Shown piece after piece: positions 1-5,253 of a stretch of DNA of 9,794 nucleotides. Below the pieces are notes generated by a model. That model was not told where the DNA came from. It did no database searches and saw only the letters and a program-made list of their open reading frames with translations. Source of the stretch: an uncultured Saprospirales bacterium (GTDB lineage: Bacteria; Bacteroidota; Bacteroidia; Chitinophagales; JADIYW01); the NCBI GenBank assembly GCA_938008535.1, contig CALLKF010000036.1, positions 1 through 9,794 on the forward strand, given 5' to 3'. The position numbers were made by a program, and so were the translations under genes. Each line of letters opens with the position of its first letter. The stretch's first letter is position 1.

Positions 1-21
1 AGACGTGTGCTCTTCCGATCT
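1..21. other. Illumina adapter remnant (assembly artefact)
   Basis: The first 21 bases match the 3' end of the standard Illumina TruSeq read-2 adapter/primer, ending in GCTCTTCCGATCT. This is not genomic. Real sequence begins at about position 22, in the middle of a coding region, so this is a contig edge with untrimmed adapter. Confidence 0.96.
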
Positions 22-23
22 CA

Positions 24-1421
24 ATGACTACTCTACAAAATCCTTATTTGGCAATAGAAGATATTTTTGATTTAAACTCAATTATTCCAAAGGAACCATA
101 TTGGAAAAGAATTAAAATTCTTGGAAAGTATCGTGATATTCTTATAGTAAATCACCACCTTTCACATGCAGCAACATATTTACTTTCCGAATTTGAAGAT
201 GCTATTATCATTACCTGTGATGGTGGCGGAGATTATAATGAGCGTTTCAATCATAGTGAATGTTTCGCTGCTTTTCTTGGTGATGGAATCTCAATCAAAA
301 GAATTCAGAGTATTAATCTTGACAATACTGTAAGTGCCAAATTTTACGGAGCATGTTCCTTCTTTGTTTATGGTCAGATACAAAAAGAAGGTAAGATGAT
401 GGCACTTGCATCATATGGTATTCCTAATCCAATTATGTATGATAAACTTAAGTCCTCTTTACATCATTTAGGAACTCTTGCATACTCGGAGAGTGTTCAA
501 ATTTTGAAATCGTTATTCCCCGAAATTCACACTAATGGTGTTTTTGTTTTGGATAAGGATTTAACTTCATTTGTTGCTTCTGCTCAGAAATTATTCACTG
601 ACAGTAGGATAAGAAATATTGCTCAAATTATTCAAGCTAATGAAACGAAAACTAAAAACTTAGTTATGGCAGGTGGAGCTTGTCTTAATTTAGACTCCAA
701 TACTGAAATTCAAAAGAACTTTTCAGAAATGAATCACTTTATTGCACCTTGTTGTGATGATACTGGACAATCGGTAGGAGCTATTTGTATTTTAATCTGT
801 GAAATACTAAGAAAGCGACCATTAGTGAACCTACCATATTTAGGAATAGGAAAAAGTGACATAGAATATGACAGTGATGCAATAAATGGTGCACTAAATA
901 TTCTATTGAATGATGGTATAGTAATTATACACAATGGAAAATCAGAGATTGGTCCAAGAGCATTAGGAAACAGGTCATTTATTGCTCGTCCTGACAAAAT
1001 TGAAGTCAAAAAGAAACTCAGTGAAAAAATAAAACAAAGAGAAAATTATCGTCCTATAGCTCCTGTTGTACTTCAGGAAAAAGTTTATGATTATTTTGTA
1101 GGAAATAAATCATCTCCTTTTATGCTTTACAAGTATGAAGTAAAACCAGAAGTAATAATAAAGATTGAAGGTGCAGTTCACAGCGATGGTAGCGCTAGAG
1201 TTCAAACAGTAAGTAGGGATGCCAACCCATACTTGTATGATTTAATTGAAGCATTTGGAAATCAAACAGGCATTTACATGCTACTAAACACCTCTTTGAA
1301 TTTGAAAGGTAATCCCATATCAAATACTATTGAGGACAGTCTAGAAATTTATTCAAAGATTGAAACTCCAAAGTGTTTAGTGTTCGATGGGAATTTGATA
1401 AAAATAAATAATAATTATTAA
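24..1421 (+). CDS. Carbamoyltransferase, NodU/CmcH family (5'-truncated)
   Basis: Proteins of this family move a carbamoyl group from carbamoyl phosphate, through a carbamoyl-adenylate, onto a hydroxyl of a sugar or antibiotic. The N-terminal Kae1-like domain shows HHLSHA (residues 44-49 of the visible part), whose H-x3-H is the expected metal-binding pair, then an acidic DGGGD (66-70), GKMMALASYG (123-132), AGGACLN (216-222) and DDTGQSVGA (245-253). The C-terminal YrdC-like domain shows GKSEIGPRALGNRS (305-318), ENYRPIAPVV (340-349), HSDGSARVQ (386-394) and LLNTSLNLKGNPI (420-432). The family is usually about 550-600 residues with the HHxxHA motif near residue 110; here it is at 44, so some 60-90 residues are missing. 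The ATG at 24 lies 2 nt after adapter sequence and is almost certainly an internal Met. The next gene starts 2 nt after the stop, so the two are probably co-transcribed. The acceptor sugar is unknown; the neighbouring glycosyltransferases point to a surface glycan. Confidence 0.93.
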   Translation: MTTLQNPYLAIEDIFDLNSIIPKEPYWKRIKILGKYRDILIVNHHLSHAATYLLSEFEDAIIITCDGGGDYNERFNHSECFAAFLGDGISIKRIQSINLDNTVSAKFYGACSFFVYGQIQKEGKMMALASYGIPNPIMYDKLKSSLHHLGTLAYSESVQILKSLFPEIHTNGVFVLDKDLTSFVASAQKLFTDSRIRNIAQIIQANETKTKNLVMAGGACLNLDSNTEIQKNFSEMNHFIAPCCDDTGQSVGAICILICEILRKRPLVNLPYLGIGKSDIEYDSDAINGALNILLNDGIVIIHNGKSEIGPRALGNRSFIARPDKIEVKKKLSEKIKQRENYRPIAPVVLQEKVYDYFVGNKSSPFMLYKYEVKPEVIIKIEGAVHSDGSARVQTVSRDANPYLYDLIEAFGNQTGIYMLLNTSLNLKGNPISNTIEDSLEIYSKIETPKCLVFDGNLIKINNNY

Positions 1422-1423
1422 AT

Positions 1424-2296
1424 ATGAAGATAGCCGCTTTGATGATTGTTAGAGATGAAGAAACATATATTGAGTGGAACATTAGATACCACTTAAATTT
1501 AGGATTTGATTATATCTTTATTGCCAATCATTGCTCTAACGACAGAACTAAAATAATTCTTCAAAAATTATCAGACAATAAAAATGTAATTGTTTTTGAG
1601 GAATCTGATTCGGTCTTTGACCATGGTAGAATTGCAAATAAGTTGCTTCAATCTGTTCTTAAGGATTACGAAGTTGATTGGTTCTTTTTAATTGATGCAG
1701 ATGAATTTTTAGGTATTCAATCTAATGTCCATTTGTTCATTGAAAATCTTGAAAAACGAAAAATCATTTATGCTAGTATTGGTTGGGCAAATGCAATCTT
1801 TCAAGATAGCTCGATACAGTCAAATCCAATTGACACTTCAACATTTTATTACCCTTTTCCTGAAAGAAGTTGGCAGCACGAAGGACATTTTAGAAAGTCA
1901 ATAGCAAAAAATCATGACAACATTGAAATAGTTGTTGGTGGTCATTACTTCAAATCAGAAAATAACGCTGACTTTTTTGAATTAACTGGTGGTAGCCCAG
2001 TTAAATTACTTTATTTCGAAGCAAAATATTTTCACTTTGAAAATAGGAACAATGCTTATAATCTTTTCAAAAAATGGGAACGACTTGCACTAAATGAAAA
2101 TGATTCTACTTCTAGTGAAAATGCTCCTTGGCTGGAAAGAATTCAAATCATAAGAAAGTATGTAAAACAATATGAAAACAATATTGAAGCAATTGAACAA
2201 CTATGGTTCAAGGAAGCAAGAACACTTTGGGGAACAAAAATTACATCTGAAAAAATATTCTTTGACTCATCACTAAGTGAATGGAGTAAACTATAA
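1424..2296 (+). CDS. Glycosyltransferase family 2-like protein
   Basis: A 290-residue predicted GT-A fold enzyme that would transfer a sugar from a nucleotide-sugar donor to a growing glycan at the cytoplasmic side. The N-terminus MKIAALMIVRDE (1-12) and NHCSNDRT (35-42) are typical of the short GT2-like group (Glyco_tranf_2_4 type), and DADEF (91-95), following a hydrophobic strand (WFFLI), is the DxD-like metal/nucleotide-binding motif. The C-terminal half keeps GGHYF (172-176) and YFHFENRNNAYNLFKKW (202-218), resembling the His-plus-aromatic segment usual in this group. There is no signal peptide or membrane helix. The start is the only sensible one, 2 nt after the carbamoyltransferase stop. 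Donor and linkage cannot be predicted. Length and motifs are complete, with no sign of damage. Confidence 0.9.
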   Translation: MKIAALMIVRDEETYIEWNIRYHLNLGFDYIFIANHCSNDRTKIILQKLSDNKNVIVFEESDSVFDHGRIANKLLQSVLKDYEVDWFFLIDADEFLGIQSNVHLFIENLEKRKIIYASIGWANAIFQDSSIQSNPIDTSTFYYPFPERSWQHEGHFRKSIAKNHDNIEIVVGGHYFKSENNADFFELTGGSPVKLLYFEAKYFHFENRNNAYNLFKKWERLALNENDSTSSENAPWLERIQIIRKYVKQYENNIEAIEQLWFKEARTLWGTKITSEKIFFDSSLSEWSKL

Positions 2297-2307
2297 ATGT
2301 TGAATAA

Positions 2308-3093
2308 ATGAATAAAATTTGTTTAATACGTTCAGGACATCTTGGTGATGTAATTATGACAGAACCCATAGGACGATTCTTCAATTCTCAATATGATGAA
2401 GTATATCTAGCAACTGATTTTATTCAGGCAAAACTCCTCATTGGAAATTCTTTTACCGACTTCATCAAGTTCAGTGAACTTGAAAATTGCAATATTAAAT
2501 TTGATAAAAAGATAATCCTAAACTATGAACTCAGTCCTAATAGTGATTACATTGAAGGTTACGCAAACTCTGCAAATGTAATTTTAGATGATAAAATACC
2601 TAAAGTAAATTCTGACTGGAAAAACATCATTGAAGAAGATTATGTTCTGATTGCTCCTTATACAAGTCATTGGGTTTCTGCAATGAGAAATTGGGGTGAG
2701 AGAAATTTTATACATTTAAAAAACAGAATTGAAGAAGAATATAAAATTCGTGTAGTGGTTTTAAATAAAAAATATTCCTTTACAGAAATGCTCTCACTCA
2801 TCAGACACTGCAAAATGTTAATTGGGAATGATTCCGCTCCTGGCATAATTGCACAGTGTTTTAATATAAACTCTGCAATTATTTTTGGAGCAACTCATCC
2901 GAAACTTGTTTTTTTCAATCAAAACTCCAAAGGAATATTTAGTGATATTGATTGTATAGGATGCAGACATATTTCAAGACATACAGAAATAGAGTGTGGA
3001 AGCCCAATTTGTCTAAGCGAACTCACAATTGAAACTGTATTTAATTATATTAATCCAACTCTTAAAACTATACTGCACAATGAAAGAATGTGA
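2308..3093 (+). CDS. Glycosyltransferase family 9 (heptosyltransferase-like)
   Basis: A GT-B enzyme of the ADP-heptose:LPS heptosyltransferase family, expected to add a heptose or related sugar to lipopolysaccharide or another surface glycan. The N-terminus KICLIRSGHLGDVIMTEP (3-20) carries the GD pair (13-14) with the likely catalytic Asp. GNDSAPG (173-179) followed by AIIFGATHP (190-198) is the donor-binding loop that normally reads GNDSGP...FGPT.P. At the C-terminus are four cysteines (C216, C219, C230, C235), a pattern common in this family. At 261 residues it is shorter than the usual 330-350, because the linker between the two Rossmann domains is reduced. It begins 11 nt after the preceding stop; the small reading frame at 2297 (M-L-N-K-stop) ends in a TGA that overlaps this gene's ATG. 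The end overlaps the next gene by 14 nt, which suggests translational coupling. Confidence 0.92.
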   Translation: MNKICLIRSGHLGDVIMTEPIGRFFNSQYDEVYLATDFIQAKLLIGNSFTDFIKFSELENCNIKFDKKIILNYELSPNSDYIEGYANSANVILDDKIPKVNSDWKNIIEEDYVLIAPYTSHWVSAMRNWGERNFIHLKNRIEEEYKIRVVVLNKKYSFTEMLSLIRHCKMLIGNDSAPGIIAQCFNINSAIIFGATHPKLVFFNQNSKGIFSDIDCIGCRHISRHTEIECGSPICLSELTIETVFNYINPTLKTILHNERM

Positions 3094-3835
3094 TTTAAAA
3101 ATTTTTCTAAAGAAATACGAAGGGTCTTTTGTAGACTTCTTTCGCTTCGCTGGAAATTATGGTGATTCAATAATTTGGCATGGAACAATGATTTTGCTCG
3201 CTGAACTTAATATTCAGATTAACAATGTTGATATTGGAGCAAAAAAGAAGAATGATATTCTCTTAATTGATGGGGGTGGAAACTTGGTTGACTATTATGA
3301 TGATGTAAGAAATTTTCTTAAAAAAAAACATACACATTATAAAGAGATTGTTCTTTTGCCTCATACAATTTTTGGTGATAAGCAAATTGAAATTTTATCC
3401 AAACTGCAAAATAACACAACTATTTTTTGCAGAGAAAGAGAAAGTAAGAAATTTGTTGACTTACATGCAAAACAATGTGACGTATTTCTGTGGCATGATT
3501 GTGCCTTTTATAACTCTTTCAAAAACTCAAAAAAAGGAATTGGAACTCTTAATGCTTTCCGTTCTGACTGTGAATCAATTTTGAAGTTTAAACCTGAATC
3601 AAATATTGATATTTCATACAATGGATATGCAACTAAACCGCTTAATGAATTTTTAGAAACAATAGATAACTTTGAACAAATAAACACAGATAGACTTCAT
3701 GTTGCAATCACATCTATGTTGTTAGGAAAAAAAGTCAATCTATACCCTAACTCATATTTCAAAAATAAAGCTGTATTTGAATACTCATTGAATAAGTTCT
3801 CAAACATCAATTTTGTAAATCAAGAAATACTATAG
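3080..3835 (+). CDS. Polysaccharide pyruvyl transferase family protein (EpsI/PssK-like)
   Basis: Family members add ketal-linked pyruvate from phosphoenolpyruvate to sugars of exopolysaccharides. The 251-residue protein resembles the EpsI/PssK type: GNYGD (25-29), LLIDGGGNLVDYY (61-73), LLPHTIFGD (92-100), CRERES (117-122), HDCAF (139-143) and the hallmark TDRLHVAITSMLLGKK (203-218). The frame is open upstream to a TTG at 3029, but the ATG at 3080 is chosen because it is a normal start, has the family's usual distance to the GNxGD motif and leaves only a 14-nt overlap with the GT9 gene. A run of nine A at 3320-3328 encodes Lys-Lys-Lys; conserved motifs on both sides are in one frame, so no frameshift is called. 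It may transfer pyruvate or, as in some divergent members, another group; substrate unknown. Confidence 0.9.
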   Translation: MKECDLKIFLKKYEGSFVDFFRFAGNYGDSIIWHGTMILLAELNIQINNVDIGAKKKNDILLIDGGGNLVDYYDDVRNFLKKKHTHYKEIVLLPHTIFGDKQIEILSKLQNNTTIFCRERESKKFVDLHAKQCDVFLWHDCAFYNSFKNSKKGIGTLNAFRSDCESILKFKPESNIDISYNGYATKPLNEFLETIDNFEQINTDRLHVAITSMLLGKKVNLYPNSYFKNKAVFEYSLNKFSNINFVNQEIL

Positions 3836-3836
3836 A

Positions 3837-4427
3837 ATGAAAATAAGTTATAAATATATCTCAGAGATATTTCAAAACGCTTTAAATCAAAACTCTGTCA
3901 AGATTGAAGATAAGAATAAAATTGGTCAATTGTTATTTTGTTGTTTTGAGATTAACAAAACTCTTTGGAATCTTGAAGATATTTCACGAATGCATCATTT
4001 AGGATTTGAAAGTATTGCTAAAGCTAAAATGGAAATTGATTTATATAATCAGAAACGAAACGATACAATTAACCAAATTGATTTATTCCTTGATGAACAT
4101 TTAGGAAACGTTACTTTACAATCTTTAGATAAATTCTATTCTGAAAGCCCTGGGATGATAATTGACAGAATGGTTATTATCTTTATACGGCATCATTCTA
4201 TTAAGCAATTAATTGACCTTATTAAGGATAAAGAATTGAAGGAAGAGTATATTGTGAAGAAAAACCAGCTCGCTCAGAACTTAAATGAGTTAGGTATCTT
4301 TTTAGACTCTTATTTTGGCAAAATCTCAAATAGAGAAGCTTTTTTCAATATATATAAACCGCTGAAAATTTACAATGACGATAGAATAAAAATTTATATT
4401 AAAATCCTAACTAATGGACAAAATTAA
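3837..4427 (+). CDS. DUF4254 domain protein
   Basis: A 196-residue, mostly alpha-helical cytoplasmic protein that I recognise as a DUF4254-type protein, a family I know mainly from Bacteroidota, often near glycosyltransferase genes. Recognisable segments are LWNLEDISR (43-51; family form WHLEDxxR), the helix ending DLYNQKRND (68-76; family SNQxRxDL), SESPGMIIDRM (102-112; family TESPxxxxDRL) and KPLKIYNDDRI (174-184; family QxKMYNDP). No signal peptide, membrane helix or known catalytic motif is seen. Its biochemical role is not established. It starts 1 nt after the stop of the pyruvyl transferase gene, so it is surely in the same operon and probably contributes to the same glycan. It is the last gene of the operon; no clear hairpin terminator follows before the convergent gene 51 nt away. 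Confidence 0.82.
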   Translation: MKISYKYISEIFQNALNQNSVKIEDKNKIGQLLFCCFEINKTLWNLEDISRMHHLGFESIAKAKMEIDLYNQKRNDTINQIDLFLDEHLGNVTLQSLDKFYSESPGMIIDRMVIIFIRHHSIKQLIDLIKDKELKEEYIVKKNQLAQNLNELGIFLDSYFGKISNREAFFNIYKPLKIYNDDRIKIYIKILTNGQN

Positions 4428-4478
4428 TCTATAATTAGCTTTGTGATAGTATCAAGTTACTTTGGAATAGGCTATAAT

Positions 4479-4892
4479 CTAAGTATGAAGTATATCCAAG
4501 ATATCAGAAGTATTAAACCCTACCTCTTTTAAATGTTCAGTCTGTTGTTCAGATAATGCAGGGTGTGCCTCACCTTTAATATAACCATAAGTATTTAAAG
4601 GCGGTTTTTTATTATAATTATCCTTAAATGTAGCAAGTTCATCTAATGTATATAATACTTTAACTATGGTTATATTATTACCAAATATTTTATGAGCTTC
4701 AGAACTAGGAATAAAGTTCATTCCAATTGCTTTTCCTCGGATTAAGGCTAAATGATATATGTATTCAATAGAAAATTTAGTGTTATTTGCAATTCTTTTC
4801 TGTAGTTCAATTTCAATTTGAGTTTTTTGAATGGAACCATCTGGTGCAGCTTGATATAAGATACTCAAAGCCTCTAATGTAAGTTCAGTCAT
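4479..4892 (-). CDS. Hypothetical protein, 137 residues
   Basis: I do not recognise this protein. It reads convergently to the glycan operon. Composition is that of an ordinary soluble cytoplasmic protein: a helical N-terminal half (residues 3-56, LTLEALSILYQ then QKTQIEIELQKRI) that could be a small winged-helix-like unit, then a region with GYIKGEAHPALSEQQ (103-117) and a helical C-terminus. There is no signal peptide, membrane segment or Cys. The ATG at 4892 is supported by a TAnnTTTG-type -7 element 16 nt upstream. Biased amino-acid use, the full-length open frame and its own promoter-like element argue that it is real and not a chance ORF. It lies between the glycan operon and a possible tRNA remnant, so it could belong to an integrated segment. 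Function unknown. Confidence 0.62.
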   Translation of the reverse strand: MTELTLEALSILYQAAPDGSIQKTQIEIELQKRIANNTKFSIEYIYHLALIRGKAIGMNFIPSSEAHKIFGNNITIVKVLYTLDELATFKDNYNKKPPLNTYGYIKGEAHPALSEQQTEHLKEVGFNTSDILDILHT

Positions 4893-4908
4893 AGTAATTG
4901 TATATACT

Positions 4909-4916
4909 CAAATATA
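4909..4916 (-). promoter_or_regulatory. Bacteroidota -7 element for the 137-residue gene
   Basis: On the minus strand this reads TATATTTG, a perfect TAnnTTTG match 16 nt before the ATG at 4892. No TTG was found at the expected -33 position, so the promoter is only half supported. Confidence 0.4.
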
Positions 4917-5063
4917 ATTTTAATTTTAGATTTATTATAATAATTCTATTCTCCAAAATGAATAATCTACCGTGAGGAATTCAAGTGATGAAAACAATAT
5001 ATAATGGGTAAAAACCTATTATCTAATTGATAAATACAGATTTATAATAGTAACAAGCCACTT

Positions 5064-5083
5064 TTCGAACCCGTGTGCGCCCA
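5064..5083 (+). other. tRNA 3'-end-like fragment (possible att remnant)
   Basis: The 20 bases fit tRNA positions 54-73: T-loop TTCGAAC, then C61 and a T-stem strand CCGTG, a seven-base acceptor strand TGCGCCC and discriminator A. It is a GC-rich island in AT-rich DNA and is followed at once by a hairpin terminator, as tRNA genes often are. The 5' T-stem strand would have to be CACGG; the actual bases 5059-5063 are CACTT, and no anticodon arm, D arm or matching 5' acceptor (GGGCGCA) lies upstream. So it is not an intact tRNA. It could be the 3' piece left when an element integrated at a tRNA gene, or a chance resemblance. CCA is not encoded. Confidence 0.4.
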
Positions 5084-5088
5084 CAGAG

Positions 5089-5118
5089 AAAAATCTCGAC
5101 TTTATGTCGAGATTTTTT
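5089..5118 (+). terminator. Rho-independent terminator, probably bidirectional
   Basis: A perfect 12-bp stem, AAAAATCTCGAC (5089-5100) with GTCGAGATTTTT (5106-5117), and loop TTTAT, ending in a run of six T. The A-run on the left arm supplies a U-tract for the other strand too. It insulates the receptor operon from upstream reading and may originally have ended the transcript of the tRNA whose 3' end seems to lie just before it. Confidence 0.85.
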
Positions 5119-5199
5119 ATTTTATACTATTGAATTAATTCTTTTTTTCGAAATAATAGAATCTAAAAAAATTATCTATTTTTTATAATCATTTTAACT

Positions 5200-5214
5200 T
5201 GCAACAAAATTGCA
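5200..5214. promoter_or_regulatory. Operator-like inverted repeat 1 (TGCAA-N5-TTGCA)
   Basis: A perfect inverted repeat TGCAA-CAAAA-TTGCA. Its right half contains the TTG (5210-5212) that serves as the -33 element of the receptor promoter, so a bound dimeric regulator would block sigma factor. It has the same arms and spacer length as the repeat at 5239-5253. Confidence 0.6.
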
Positions 5215-5240
5215 TTTGAATAAATTTTAGATTATATTTG
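5210..5240 (+). promoter_or_regulatory. Promoter of the ZnuD-like receptor operon
   Basis: TTG (5210-5212), a 20-nt spacer, then TATATTTG (5233-5240), a perfect match to the Bacteroidota TTG-N19-21-TAnnTTTG promoter. Transcription would start within a few bases of the ATG at 5246, giving a very short or absent leader. Confidence 0.72.
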
Positions 5241-5253
5241 CAATTATGTTGCA
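5239..5253. promoter_or_regulatory. Operator-like inverted repeat 2 (TGCAA-N5-TTGCA)
   Basis: A perfect inverted repeat TGCAA-TTATG-TTGCA overlapping the last two bases of the -7 element and the start codon of the receptor gene. Centres of the two repeats are 39 bp apart. The left half TTGCAA is partly explained by the -7 element (TTTG), but the right half is not. Confidence 0.55.

Larger units (their letters stand above)
4893..5245. other. Non-coding region between divergent genes
   Basis: This 353-nt AT-rich stretch has no credible gene. From left to right it holds the -7 element of the minus-strand gene (4909-4916), a weak hairpin (5003-5009 with 5014-5020, one G-U pair), a GC-rich tRNA-3'-end-like sequence (5064-5083), a strong terminator hairpin (5089-5118) and the promoter with two inverted repeats in front of the receptor operon (5200-5253). 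Bases 4921-5000 and 5119-5199 show nothing I can name. Confidence 0.7.

Noticed and set aside
734..1009. A 91-codon open frame on the minus strand.
   Set aside because: It lies wholly inside the carbamoyltransferase gene, whose conserved motifs span the region, and has no family resemblance.
2297..2311. A four-codon mini-frame M-L-N-K-stop whose TGA overlaps the GT9 start codon.
   Set aside because: It is too short to call a gene. It might help translational coupling, but such ATGA overlaps are frequent by chance in AT-rich DNA.
3029..3079. Upstream TTG start for the pyruvyl transferase gene.
   Set aside because: It would add 17 hydrophobic residues that simply read the end of the GT9 gene in another frame. 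The ATG at 3080 gives the expected distance to GNYGD.
3320..3328. A run of nine A that might mark a sequencing frameshift or programmed slippage.
   Set aside because: Conserved motifs before (DGGGN) and after (LLPHTIF, TDRLH) are in one frame, so the gene is intact. The overlapping frame at 3348-3584 is a shadow.
4444..4454. An 11-bp palindrome TGATAGTATCA between the two convergent genes.
   Set aside because: It is not at a promoter, has no T-run as a terminator would, and has no second copy that I found. Chance is likely.
5003..5020. A weak hairpin AATGGGT/ACCTATT.
   Set aside because: Seven pairs including a G-U, no T-run after it and no gene ending before it. Not supported as a terminator or RNA.
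5041..5083. An intact tRNA gene ending at 5083.
   Set aside because: No 5' acceptor strand, D arm, anticodon arm or pairing T-stem strand is present upstream. Only the 3' end fits.
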